Of a DNA stretch of 64,000 bases, positions 25,094 to 35,600 are shown piece by piece (the stretch's first letter is position 1; each line of letters opens with the position of its first letter). The notes under the pieces were generated by a model. The model had not been told where the DNA came from. It did not search any database and was given only the letters and a program-made list of their open reading frames with translations. This DNA is from Bacteroidota bacterium (GTDB taxonomy: Bacteria; Bacteroidota; Bacteroidia; Bacteroidales; Lentimicrobiaceae): NCBI GenBank assembly GCA_023441805.1, contig JAEZNO010000002.1, positions 1-64,000 of the forward strand, given 5' to 3'. A program made the translations under genes and the position numbers.

Positions 25094-26989
25094 ATGAGGT
25101 TAGGTACTTTATTAAGGTTAGACAAACGTTTTACGTTTACGCTTCTGCTTATTCTAATCACAGGAGTGCAGGTGAGTGCACAGTCTGCAGGAGTAAGAAT
25201 TGACCCTCCTTTCTGGTGGCAGGGAATGCAAAACAGTAATCTGCAACTTCTGGTTTATGCTTCTGATGCCGGCTCATGTGATGTACAGATAAACTATCCC
25301 GGAGTCAAAGTGCTGCAAGTCCATAAGGTGGATAATTCAAACTATCTCTTTATTGACCTTGAATTGGATAAAAATGTAAAAGCAGGGTCGTTTAATATCA
25401 CTTTTCGTAAGGGTGAAAAGAAGATCTATGAGTACAAATATGAGCTAAGGAAAAGAGATCCTCAATCTTCAGCAAGAAAAGGGTTTACACCTGAAGATAT
25501 CATTTACCTGCTTATGCCCGATCGTTTTGCAAATGGTGACCCACAAAATGATTCACATCCTGAAATGATTGAAAAGGCCAACAGGTCAAATCCATCAGGA
25601 CGACATGGTGGTGACATTAAAGGCATTGTTGAGCACTTACCATATATAAAGGATCTTGGAGTTACATCCATATGGATTAATCCATTACTTGAAAACAACA
25701 ATGAAGCATACACCTATCACGGGTATGCAATTACCGACTTTTACCGTATAGATCCACGTTTTGGAAGTAACTCCGATTACGTGAACCTTGTTGATCAGGC
25801 ACACAAAACAGGCTTGAAAGTGATAATGGATATGGTATTGAACCATTGTGGCATAAATAACCTTTTTATCCGCGATCTTCCGATGAAAGGATGGATACAT
25901 GAATACCCTCAGTTTACACGATCGAATTTCAGAGCCGAATCATTAACTGATCCATATGCTGCAGACGTTGACAGAAATTTGATGCTGCAAGGATGGTTTG
26001 ATACTAATATGCCCGATCTTGACCAACGCAATCCATTTGTTGCTAATTACCTCATTCAAAACACTATCTGGTGGATTGAATATTCAGGAATTGATGGTAT
26101 ACGTCTTGACACACAACCCTATTCATATAAAGAAATGGTTGCAGAGTGGGCTAAACGTATTTTTGAGGAATACCCTGACTTTAATATTGTTGGTGAAGCC
26201 TGGATGCAAAAAGAAAGTATGACTTCATACTATCAGAAAGACAGCAAACTTGTGGATAGTTATACTTCAAACATCCCAAGTGTTACTGATTTCCCATTAA
26301 ATGGTGCCATTACAAAAGGATTCACCGAACCTGAAGGTTGGACCGAAGGAATGTGCAGAATTTATTATGTTTTAGCTCAGGACTTCCTATATCCTAACCC
26401 TTCATATAACCTGATCTTTGTTGACAACCATGATCTGAGCAGGTTCTATTCAATAATCAACGAGGATATAAACACATGGAAAATGGCCATGACCCTCCTA
26501 ATGACTACCAGAGGAATTCCAATGATATATTACGGTACTGAAGTATTGATGGAAGGAGAAGAGCACGAGGGTCATGGAAGCATACGAACAGATTTTCCGG
26601 GTGGATGGAAGGGTGATTCATTGGAATATTTCAACGGGAAAGGCCTGTCAGCAGGGCAGACTGATGCATTTAACTATTTAACAAAATTGATGCATTGGCG
26701 AAACACAAGCAAAGCAGTAAAGAACGGAACCTTAAAACACTTTATACCAAAGGACGGGGTGTATGTCTATTTCAGAGAAAAGGATGAGAACAGAGTAATG
26801 GTAATATTGAATAACAGCGACCAATCGCAATCGGTCCAGACCTCCCGTTTTGCTGAATGCCTGAGAGACGCCCGATATGGAATAAATGTCATGACAGGAA
26901 ACAGATTTACCTTCAGAGGATCGATTCTAATGGAACCAAAGAGTTCGTTGATTATTGAAATAAATGAAAACAATAAATATCCTTATTGA
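25094..26989 (+). CDS. Secreted GH13 alpha-amylase/neopullulanase (SusA-like)
   Basis: A 631-residue GH13 enzyme with a signal peptide (FTLLLILITGVQVSAQS) and an N-terminal beta-sandwich of the cyclomaltodextrinase/neopullulanase type (residues 30-120, starting VRIDPPFWWQGMQNSNLQLL). Conserved regions: VIMDMVLNHCG, GIDGIRLDTQPYSY (nucleophile Asp), FNIVGEAWMQKES (acid Glu) and LIFVDNHDLSRFY. It should cleave starch- or pullulan-derived oligosaccharides in the periplasm, as SusA does. No SusC/SusD pair is adjacent. The GH25 gene begins 5 bp after its stop, so both may share a transcript. Confidence 0.94.
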   Translation: MRLGTLLRLDKRFTFTLLLILITGVQVSAQSAGVRIDPPFWWQGMQNSNLQLLVYASDAGSCDVQINYPGVKVLQVHKVDNSNYLFIDLELDKNVKAGSFNITFRKGEKKIYEYKYELRKRDPQSSARKGFTPEDIIYLLMPDRFANGDPQNDSHPEMIEKANRSNPSGRHGGDIKGIVEHLPYIKDLGVTSIWINPLLENNNEAYTYHGYAITDFYRIDPRFGSNSDYVNLVDQAHKTGLKVIMDMVLNHCGINNLFIRDLPMKGWIHEYPQFTRSNFRAESLTDPYAADVDRNLMLQGWFDTNMPDLDQRNPFVANYLIQNTIWWIEYSGIDGIRLDTQPYSYKEMVAEWAKRIFEEYPDFNIVGEAWMQKESMTSYYQKDSKLVDSYTSNIPSVTDFPLNGAITKGFTEPEGWTEGMCRIYYVLAQDFLYPNPSYNLIFVDNHDLSRFYSIINEDINTWKMAMTLLMTTRGIPMIYYGTEVLMEGEEHEGHGSIRTDFPGGWKGDSLEYFNGKGLSAGQTDAFNYLTKLMHWRNTSKAVKNGTLKHFIPKDGVYVYFREKDENRVMVILNNSDQSQSVQTSRFAECLRDARYGINVMTGNRFTFRGSILMEPKSSLIIEINENNKYPY

Positions 26990-26994
26990 TTCAA

Positions 26995-27819
26995 ATGGTA
27001 CTGACCGCTAAGAGGAAAAAGCAAAAGAAAAAATCGAAGATCTCGTATAAGAAAGTCTTTTTAACCGTCATTATTTTAATTGCATTAATTATTGCCGTAC
27101 CCGCCGCATGGCGATCAGTACGAATGTTTGTAAAATATGGGATCAATGCCATCTCGGTCAATCAGCATGATAACATCCTGAATTTCGGGGTAGCACTTCC
27201 AATAGGATATGGCGTACATGGCATTGACATTTCGCATCATCAAAAAACCATTAATTGGCCTGAAGTTGCAACAATTGATGTAAACGGGAATAAAATAAAC
27301 TTTGCTTTTATCAAAGCAACTGAAGGTATTACCCGTCAGGATAACAATTTCAAGAGAAACTGGAAAAAAAGCAAAGAAGCAGGATTGATACGAGGAGCTT
27401 ACCATTTTTACTATCCCACGAGGGATGCAAAAAAACAGGCTGAGAATTTCATTTCACAGGTTATACTTGAACCGGGCGACCTGCCTCCTGTACTTGATAT
27501 CGAGCTATCGAAAGGCAAGACAAAAGATGAAATTGTAGCCGGATGCAAGATATGGTGTGAGACAATTGAAGAACATTATGGTGTGAAACCGATATTTTAC
27601 ACTAATCCGAATTTCTACGATAAATATCTTAAAGATGATTTTGAGGATTATCCCTTATGGATTGCCCATTATTATAAGGAAGTTCCTAAAATGCATCATC
27701 GCGAGTGGATTTTCTGGCAGCACACTGATTGTGCCAGTATTAAAGGAATTGACAAACCGGTTGATTTAAATGTCTTCAAGGGAGATCTGGACGACCTGCT
27801 AAAATTATGTATTGAATAA
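26995..27819 (+). CDS. Membrane-anchored GH25 lysozyme
   Basis: A 274-residue glycoside hydrolase family 25 muramidase that would cut peptidoglycan between MurNAc and GlcNAc. A very basic head (TAKRKKQKKKSKISYKK) and a transmembrane segment (VFLTVIILIALIIAVPAAW) anchor it to the inner membrane. The catalytic domain reads GIDISHHQKTINWPEV, FAFIKATEGITR, GAYHFYYPTRDAKKQAENF, and PPVLDIELSKG, with the catalytic Asp and Glu. I prefer the ATG at 26995 over a TTG at 26986 that would overlap the previous stop. Likely role is cell-wall remodelling. Confidence 0.93.
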   Translation: MVLTAKRKKQKKKSKISYKKVFLTVIILIALIIAVPAAWRSVRMFVKYGINAISVNQHDNILNFGVALPIGYGVHGIDISHHQKTINWPEVATIDVNGNKINFAFIKATEGITRQDNNFKRNWKKSKEAGLIRGAYHFYYPTRDAKKQAENFISQVILEPGDLPPVLDIELSKGKTKDEIVAGCKIWCETIEEHYGVKPIFYTNPNFYDKYLKDDFEDYPLWIAHYYKEVPKMHHREWIFWQHTDCASIKGIDKPVDLNVFKGDLDDLLKLCIE

Positions 27820-27891
27820 TTAAAAAAATCAGTCTGCAAAAGCACATCAAGTATAAAAAATACTTAAATTAGTAGAGAAAAATTACCAGCC

Positions 27892-28395
27892 ATGGAAACA
27901 CAAACATTAGAAGAAAAAAAGAAAGTAGTTGAGACAGGTTGCTGCCCAATTTTTGACCCGGCCCCATGGGATGACAAGATGCATAAATGGGAAAACAAGT
28001 TATTTATCAAGGATCAAGTAAGAACATTCTTCTATATGCCTTGTAACTTCGGTAAAGTTATGCAACGTTTAAGCAAAGCCACTCAACAGGCAGGTGTTGA
28101 CATGCAAGAATGGCTCTGTTTGTCGGATCATACCAGTAAATGGAATATGGATGTTTACCTTGAAGTAAACAAGGAAGTACCAAATGTGCCAAATGTTAAA
28201 TTCAGCGGTACGTTTTACAGCAAAGTATACGAAGGTCCGTTTAAGGATACAGGCAAATGGGCCACCGATTTTCAAAATCGACTAAAAGAAAAAGGCCTCA
28301 AAGAGAAGAAAAGCTATATGTGGTACACTACATGCCCTAAATGTGCCAAGGCATATGGCAAGAATTATAATGTTTTCATTGCTGAAATTGAATAA
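27892..28395 (+). CDS. Conserved cysteine-containing protein, function unknown
   Basis: A 167-residue cytoplasmic protein. Fixed features are VETGCCPIFDPAPWDDK near the N-terminus, NKLFIKDQVRTFFYMPCNFG, and a C-terminal WYTTCPKCAKAYGKNYNVFI. The Cys pair at the N-terminus and the CPKC near the end could bind a metal or form a redox pair. I recall near relatives in Bacteroidota and methanogens loosely labelled hydrolase, with a possible GyrI-like (SOUL/effector-binding) fold given the FSGTFYSKVYEGPFKD stretch; neither is proven. Its last 31 bp overlap the end of the convergent aminotransferase gene. Confidence 0.85.
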   Translation: METQTLEEKKKVVETGCCPIFDPAPWDDKMHKWENKLFIKDQVRTFFYMPCNFGKVMQRLSKATQQAGVDMQEWLCLSDHTSKWNMDVYLEVNKEVPNVPNVKFSGTFYSKVYEGPFKDTGKWATDFQNRLKEKGLKEKKSYMWYTTCPKCAKAYGKNYNVFIAEIE

Positions 28396-29555
28396 ACAGC
28401 ATCTTTCATTTGTTCGAGCGCCTTTTTGAGTGTTGATCTCGGACATGCCAGGTTAATTCGCATAAATCCATTACCTCCACTGCCGAATTGAGCACCGGGG
28501 TTTAGACCTAAATTGGCATGTTTGATAAAGAAATGATTTAGTTCTTTATCATTCATATTCAAGGCTGAACAGTCGAGCCAAGCCATATAAGTAGCTTCAG
28601 GCCTCATCATTTTTATTACAGGAATATTCTCCTTCAGATATTCCTCTAAAAAGGTGATGTTGCCATCAATATATTCTAACAGCTGCTTTAACCATTCATT
28701 CCCATTATTAAAAGCTGCCGTTGATGCTACATTGCCAAATACATTACCCATATCGACGTGCAGGTTCTGTACCAACTTGTTATATGTTTTGCGTAATTTC
28801 TGATTTGAAATTATTACAGAAGCAGTTGAAAGGGCTGCAATATTAAAAGTCTTACTTGGAGCATGCAGGGTAATGGTCATGTCAGCAATCGAGCTACTAA
28901 TTGAAGCAAGAACGGTATGCTTGAAACCTATATTGACCAAATCGGCATGAATTTCATCGGATACAATTAACACCTTATGTTTAAGGCAGATGTCAGCCAA
29001 TTTCGTAAGCTCCTCAGGAGTCCAGGCTCTTCCACCGGGATTTTGTGGATTACAAACGAAGATCATTGATGCTTTTTTACATTTCTTCTCCAGATCTTCG
29101 AAGTCAATTTCGTACTTGCTGTCTACCAGTTTAAGCCTGTTATTCAATAGTTTTCTTCCATTTCCTTTGATAGCACTGAAGAATGGAAAATAAACCGGCG
29201 ATTGCACAATTATGCTGTCACCCGGTTTAGTGAAAGCAAGTACAACCAGATTTAGTGCAGGTACAATCCCGGGTGAGAAGCATATCCAGTCGTTTTCTAT
29301 GTTCCAGTTATGCCTCCGCTGAAACCAGTTTCTTATAGCATCAAAGTACTCAGTTGTTCGAATAGAATATCCCAGTACAGGATGATCAAGACGATTCTTC
29401 AGAGCTTCCAGAATAAAGTCGGGTGTTTTGAAGTCCATATCAGCCACCCACATTGGAATAACATTATCATTTCCGAAAAAGAGTTTTCGCAAATCATATT
29501 TAACTGAAGCAGTATTACTGCGTTCAATTACTTCATCAAAATTGTATTTTTTCAT
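28365..29555 (-). CDS. MalY/PatB-type PLP aminotransferase (putative C-S lyase)
   Basis: A 396-residue fold-type I PLP enzyme. The N-terminus MKKYNFDEVIERSNTASVKYD and VIPMWVADMDFKTP are hallmarks of the MalY/PatB group, whose members cleave cystathionine and other cysteine conjugates. The PLP lysine is in LHAPSKTFNIAALSTA, the Asp in VSDEIHADLV, and the C-terminal Arg in GFMRINLACPRSTL. It follows the 988-residue phosphotransfer-like gene by 46 bp on the same strand and is probably last in that operon. Its C-terminal codons overlap the convergent 27892-28395 gene. Confidence 0.93.
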   Translation of the reverse strand: MKKYNFDEVIERSNTASVKYDLRKLFFGNDNVIPMWVADMDFKTPDFILEALKNRLDHPVLGYSIRTTEYFDAIRNWFQRRHNWNIENDWICFSPGIVPALNLVVLAFTKPGDSIIVQSPVYFPFFSAIKGNGRKLLNNRLKLVDSKYEIDFEDLEKKCKKASMIFVCNPQNPGGRAWTPEELTKLADICLKHKVLIVSDEIHADLVNIGFKHTVLASISSSIADMTITLHAPSKTFNIAALSTASVIISNQKLRKTYNKLVQNLHVDMGNVFGNVASTAAFNNGNEWLKQLLEYIDGNITFLEEYLKENIPVIKMMRPEATYMAWLDCSALNMNDKELNHFFIKHANLGLNPGAQFGSGGNGFMRINLACPRSTLKKALEQMKDAVYSISAMKTL

Positions 29556-29601
29556 TGTAACAGGTAATATTAAAGCAAAACTAGTAAATCAGCAGAACAA
29601 G

Positions 29602-32568
29602 TCAGGGTTTATAAATTACTCCTATATTCTTTTTGCCATCTATTTCAATTTTAACAGGGTCATTGAACCTGACATGACGTATAAAATTATCTTCATAAAC
29701 AGCCTGACAGGAGTTAAGAAATTCGAGATCATAAAAGCCCTCTCTGATGTGAGGGTTTATAGTAAAATAACCAACATGGAAGGACGTAAGATTCTGGAAA
29801 AAATGAGTACCCTGGCTAGGATCAATCCTGTAATTCTCGAGTCCTGATTCAACAATGACTCTGGCAGCAGATATTTGTGGCCAACGTACAGGAATACCCA
29901 GCCATGGGTCAGATGAACCCCACCTTCCAGGTCCGACCAGCACATAATTTCTCTTCTCGGCCAGGAACCTGTCGTTTAACATTTCAATATCCAGTGCTAT
30001 ATCAGCACTCTTTGAAGCATTCCACGTTTCGGGTTTGATATAAACAAAATCACTGACGTTCTTGATAATACCATTACCCAGGGCCATTTCAGAGACGATG
30101 ATAGTATCTTCTCGCTTAATTTCGGTCAGTTTCAGGTTTACGGTATCCTGCTTTCCTACAATCGGCCTAATTTGAAGCAGAGAGAAAATCTTTGGCTGAT
30201 CTTTTGGTAAATCAAGATTAACAGCAAATTCTATCTCAACAGGCTTACCCATTTCCCTTTGACCAATCTCTAATATTGTGGAAAGCACCTCAGCCAAAGG
30301 AAAGGCGTTATAATTAAGTACATTTGAGAATGTTATAATTCTTCGACCCGGATACAGTGTACCATCAACTATTGCGTGGTGGTTATAGTCGTAAGTTGAT
30401 GCTACAAGCTTTAGTGTTCCATCTCCTTCTGCTTCGGCAACATTTAATTTAAGGAGATTGATTGTATCATCAATATCAGGATGAAAATGATCGGCATTAA
30501 GGTCAAGTGCATAAAAGCTCTTTTGTGTTTCAGCAAGTGCAAGATCGGGAGAGGAGAGTTGCAACACCTTTTTAGGGTATTTTGGTGAAAATCGAATTCC
30601 AACACCTCCATCAACAATATATTTTCCCAAGCCAAAAGCAATGTTTGCAATTCCATCCTCAGGTTTTTCAGGTGCAATAGGATAAAAGTTTATTGATCTT
30701 GCCACTCCTGATATCCCGGGATAGAATCGATTACCATACTGTCGACCGGTTACTTCCTGCAGAACAACACCCATCTTCTCTTCGTCAATAACATTAAGTG
30801 TTGCCGACATGTATGATTTACTATCCTTAAAAAACACCGAAGCATAAACACTTTTGATAGCCTCAGCAAGTTTTTCAATCATTACTCGCTCATTCGACTT
30901 AATATTCGGAATCATATAAGTTGAATAGATTCCTGCAAAAGGCTGATAATGCGAGTCTTCAAGCAAACTGGATGAGCGGATGGCAATAGGATTGTTGACG
31001 CAGGATATAAAAGTATACAGATCTTCGTGAATTCGGAACGGTAGTCTTGCATGGATAAAGTGCTGAAGGATATCCTTATCCGACCTGTCGGACAGTGCTA
31101 TATGATGGAGGTTATTATCCTCCATAAATTCATCAAAAATATCTGTACCAATAACTACGGTACGCGGGATTGATATATTGACGTTTTCAAATTTCTCGTA
31201 CAGTCTGTTTCTCTTTATCAATGAATCAAGGAAAGCTAATCCTCTGGCCTTTCCTCCTATTGAGCCTTGCCCTATACGCGCAAATGAAAGGTACTCATCA
31301 TAACGTTCACGGTCAAATTCAGCAATAACACCTTTTGCCTTATTGATTCTAAAGGCAGTAATAGAATCAAAGATATAACGCTTAGCTTCATCCATGTCCT
31401 GGAATTCAGTTGCGTTAACCTCTCTGAACATTTCTGCAATCGGGAATAGAGCACGTGCATTAAGCCATTTTGAGAAATGGTTACGTTCCATATGATAGAG
31501 CAACGACTCATCAGGTATTTCGAATATCTTTTCCTGCAATGATTTAAGGTCTATTGCCCGGGTAATCTCACGCCCGGTGGAAGGATTGATGAACACAAAG
31601 TCGCCAAACGCAAAATATTCGTTTATATAATTGCGCAACTCTATAGAGAGAGTTTTTGACTGTTTATTCAGAAACCCTACATTCAGGCTTTCGGCTATTG
31701 CCTGATTTGAAGAATCGGACGATTGCAACAATATTGGCATGAATTCATCGTGCGACCTTATGAGTTTAACAAACTCAATACCCGCATCCTTTTCAGTCTG
31801 GCCGTCTCTCTTGAAGCTAACATCAGAAATTACACCCAGAAGATTGTGTCTGAATTTTTCAAAGTACTTAACTGCTTCTTCGTAATTTGTTGCCAGTACA
31901 ATTTTTGGCCTGCCCCTCATCCTGGTCATCTTCTGATGATCATTTAGTCCTTCTGCTATATAGCTTTTTGATTGACGATAAATGATCTTATACATATTGG
32001 GCAGATAACTTGAATAAAACCTGATACTATCCTCAACAAGCAGAATTGCCTGAACTCCTTGTTTAATATCGGTTTCAATATTCATTTTATCCTCAATCAG
32101 CTTAATAATGGCAAGCAGAATATCGGCGTTACCCAACCAACTGAATACATAATCAATTGCGCTTAGGTCATGCTCACGTAGTCGTATGCTTACCTCACGT
32201 GAGAAAGGAGTTAAGACAACAAACGGTATTTTAGGATATCGGGCTTTTACACGTGATGCCAATTGGAAGCTGTCGCTGCTCTCGATATTGAGCATTGATA
32301 TTACCAACTCAATGTTTTTATCGGCAAGCACCTCATAAGCTTCCTCTTCAGAAGTTACTTTAATAAACTGTGGTGGATAACGAAGACTAAGCGACACATA
32401 CTCCATAAAAATTGTCTCATCAATTCGCCCGTCTTCCTCAAGCATAAAAGCATCATACGTACTGGAAATCAGCAATACCTGATAAATTCTTCTCTTCATT
32501 AGAAGATTAAAGGAAGTATCAATAAAATAGTACTTTTTAGGATCTAGTGCATTTTGCTTCAGTTGCAT
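29602..32568 (-). CDS. Receiver/ATP-grasp fusion protein, PEP-synthase-like (short paralogue)
   Basis: A 988-residue multidomain protein. Residues 25-160 form a receiver-like domain without the acidic pocket (VLLISSTYDAF). Residues 173-305 are a canonical receiver: ILLVEDS, phosphoacceptor Asp in GVISDVSFKRDG, SSD and FLNKQSK. Residues 430-805 resemble the ATP-binding domain of PEP synthase and PPDK, with IGGKARGLAFLDSL, AIRSSSLLEDSHYQPFAGIY and LLQIRPIVG. No phosphohistidine swivel (GGxxSHAAI-like) or PEP/pyruvate barrel follows. Instead there is a conserved C-terminal module with LVGPGRWGS, WPQISAARVIVE, GTHFFQN and DGKKNIGV. It lies 32 bp downstream of its larger paralogue. Role unknown; see findings. 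Confidence 0.85.
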   Translation of the reverse strand: MQLKQNALDPKKYYFIDTSFNLLMKRRIYQVLLISSTYDAFMLEEDGRIDETIFMEYVSLSLRYPPQFIKVTSEEEAYEVLADKNIELVISMLNIESSDSFQLASRVKARYPKIPFVVLTPFSREVSIRLREHDLSAIDYVFSWLGNADILLAIIKLIEDKMNIETDIKQGVQAILLVEDSIRFYSSYLPNMYKIIYRQSKSYIAEGLNDHQKMTRMRGRPKIVLATNYEEAVKYFEKFRHNLLGVISDVSFKRDGQTEKDAGIEFVKLIRSHDEFMPILLQSSDSSNQAIAESLNVGFLNKQSKTLSIELRNYINEYFAFGDFVFINPSTGREITRAIDLKSLQEKIFEIPDESLLYHMERNHFSKWLNARALFPIAEMFREVNATEFQDMDEAKRYIFDSITAFRINKAKGVIAEFDRERYDEYLSFARIGQGSIGGKARGLAFLDSLIKRNRLYEKFENVNISIPRTVVIGTDIFDEFMEDNNLHHIALSDRSDKDILQHFIHARLPFRIHEDLYTFISCVNNPIAIRSSSLLEDSHYQPFAGIYSTYMIPNIKSNERVMIEKLAEAIKSVYASVFFKDSKSYMSATLNVIDEEKMGVVLQEVTGRQYGNRFYPGISGVARSINFYPIAPEKPEDGIANIAFGLGKYIVDGGVGIRFSPKYPKKVLQLSSPDLALAETQKSFYALDLNADHFHPDIDDTINLLKLNVAEAEGDGTLKLVASTYDYNHHAIVDGTLYPGRRIITFSNVLNYNAFPLAEVLSTILEIGQREMGKPVEIEFAVNLDLPKDQPKIFSLLQIRPIVGKQDTVNLKLTEIKREDTIIVSEMALGNGIIKNVSDFVYIKPETWNASKSADIALDIEMLNDRFLAEKRNYVLVGPGRWGSSDPWLGIPVRWPQISAARVIVESGLENYRIDPSQGTHFFQNLTSFHVGYFTINPHIREGFYDLEFLNSCQAVYEDNFIRHVRFNDPVKIEIDGKKNIGVIYKP

Positions 32569-32600
32569 ATTAATTACCAGGTATTTGATTAGTATTGCAG

Positions 32601-35600
32601 TTAATTTTCAAGAGTTATAACAGCTATCCGTTTCTTACCATCCATCTTGACTGTAAGTGGTTTTTTAAATCGGGCAATCATGAAGTAATCGGTCTTTTCA
32701 AGGTTTTCACTGTTCTTGAGTTTGTCGTATTTAATGTAACTGCCCGACAATTCAGATTGTACTGAAAAATAACCGACATTCATTGAGGTAACGTTATGGA
32801 AAAAGTGAGAACCTGATGATGCATCCAACGGGAATCCCTCAAGGCTTGTTTCAACTATTACCCTGGCATTTGAGATTTGTGGCCACGTGACAGGAATTCC
32901 AATCCATTTATCGCGTGTACCCCATCTGCCCGGACCAATTAGGATGTATTTTTTATCCTCCTGAATCATCCGCGTGTTGATCTTTTCAATCTCTTTTGCC
33001 ATTTCCTCAGTACGAGTATTATCGAAATTGTCAGGATCAACAAACACAACTACATCAATATCATCTATCAGGCCATTACCCATTTCTTTTTCAGAATAAA
33101 GAAGAATCTCATCTTCTTTAATTTTGTTCATGTCAATCTCATAGTCAGTGGCATTACCTATAAGAGGTTTGATCTGAAGTAAGTAGAATGTAGCCCTGTT
33201 ATCCTGATCTTTATTTAAGTCAACGGCAAACTCAATTTCAACCGGCGATCCCAAAGCTTCTTTGACCACATCAAGTACAACCTCAAGAGTCTTAGCTAAG
33301 GGTATATAATTGTATTTCAGAATATCGGCAAAATTAATTACCCGGGGGCCTTGCTGATTGAGACCGGGACTGATTCTGTTGTTTTCAAACAAATAAACCG
33401 ATGCCAGATGTTTTAGGGTTCCATGTCGCTCAGCATCATCAATATCAAGCTTTCGCAATCCTGCCTCTTCACCTTCAAGCAAATTTACATCCTGCTTATT
33501 CAAGTCAACTGCATAAAACTTAACTTGTGAGCCTTTGTACTGATCTTTTGCTGAATTGATTTCAAGATTAGGATATAATGGAGAAAAGCGGTAGGCTTTT
33601 TCACCTTCAACAACATACCGTCCTAATCCTAGGGCACAGACTGCAAAACCCTCTTCAGGTTTCATGTGACCGAAGGGGTAATAGTTATACGATTGAGCCA
33701 CACCGCTAATGTGCGGATAATAAACATCTTCATACTGATTACCAACGACTTCCTGAATCACAACAGCCATCTTCTCCTGTTCAATCTTATAATTAACTGC
33801 TCTTATGTAACCCTTTGCTGTATTAGAGTAAACAGAAGCATACACAAGTTTAATAGCTTTCATAAGTTGATCAAGACGTACTTCATCGTCGGGATGGCTG
33901 TTTGGTATCAGGTATGTTTCAAATATTCCAGCAAAAGGTTGATTGAGCGAATCTTCAAACAATCCGGATGACCTTATTGCAAGCGGACGGGTTATCTTTT
34001 TAATGATAGTTTTCAGCTTCTTTATTAATGAAGAAGTGAGTTTCCCTTCAATGAACCTGCGTTTTATTTGTTCATAATCATTCTCAACCAAAATGAACTC
34101 TCGTAATCCGTTCCTGTCAAGGAAATATTCAAACTCCTCAGTTCCGATGATTGATGTTTTTGGTGCCCGAATATTAATATTAGGCAGATGACGAGAGAAG
34201 TCGTAATTATATATCAGCGTATTGATAAAGGCAAGCCCTCTGCCCTTACCTCCAAGTGCGCCTTCGGTAAGTGACAATATGTTCTTTTCATCAGTAATTG
34301 CCGACTCTTCATATGGGATGACCTTGCCTGTATTTTGCTCATTCCTGAAATGCTGGATAACGCTGATTAGATATTCTCGCAGGCTCTCAGGATTCTTAAA
34401 ATCGGTAACCTTAGCGGGATTGAGTATCTTGGCAGCCTGTATTTCACCACGAGCCATGAGCCACATTGAGAAATGATTTCTCTTAGCATGATAAAGCAAT
34501 GATTCAACCGGAATCCGAGATAAGAAATCCTGAAATTCCTTGAGTGATCTCGCTACAGCTATTTGCTGCCCTTCTTGATTACGATAGATGAAATTTCCAA
34601 ATCCAAGGTAGTGTGTAATAAAATTCTTAAAGTCTTGTAACAGGGTATCTGAATTCTTATTAATGAATGAAGTTTGAAGCTCAAATGCTTGTTGAACATT
34701 CTCCTCATCAGACGACTGTAACATGATGGGGATGTCTTTGACTTCTTTACGCATCTGCTGTACAAGTTTAATCCCTGCCTGGGGATTAATCCTGCCATCT
34801 TTTTTGAATTTCACATCAGATATAAGGCAGAGTATGTAATCTTTGTACTTGTTGAAAATATACATTGCCTCCTCGTATGTGGAGGCAAGCATAATTTTAG
34901 GCCTTGCCTTGAGACGTAATATACGGTATAATTCGTCGGTAGTTACATCTTCAATAATATGTTTGGTTTGTTCAAGAACAATATTATAGAGCATTGGCAG
35001 ATACAGGGAATAGTACTTTGGAGAATCCTCAACTAAGAGGATGACCCGAGTAATACCAATTTTAGTATCGTTTTCAACATTGATCTTATCTTCAAGATAA
35101 TTAATCATTGCAAAGAACACCTTCGAATCGCCATTCCAAACAAAGATATGATCAATCCAGGTTAACTTTTCGGGGAAATGATCAAATAGGGCAATATCAG
35201 TATTACTGTTAAGCAGCAGGAATACAGGTATATAGGAATAATGCTCTTTTATTTTCTTGCTGATTTCAACCGGGAATTGCTTATCGACTCCCATCATTAT
35301 AATCACAAGATCGTAATGCTTTTTGCCCAGTTGTTCAAATACTTCATCTTCAGCAGATACACCGGTAATTCTTGGCATTGTACTCAGACTGAGTTGGTAA
35401 TACTCCCCAAGTACGTGTTCGGAAAATCTTCCCTCCTTTTCAATACTGTAAGCATCATAGAGGTTGGCAACCAGAAGAATTTCCTTTACCTTAAAAGGCA
35501 TAAGATCATGGTAAATGTCGCGGTTATAATTACTTCTGTTTAAAAAGGTTTGAAGCAACTGACGGCTGTATTTGGCACTTTCCGTTGGTTTAAGTCGTGG

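Noticed and set aside
28365..28395. 31-bp overlap of convergent stops as evidence of an error
   Set aside because: Both reading frames end in family-like C-termini; short convergent overlaps are common.
29428..29847. 139-residue forward ORF
   Set aside because: Covers the ends of the aminotransferase and giant-protein genes on the opposite strand; no domain signal.
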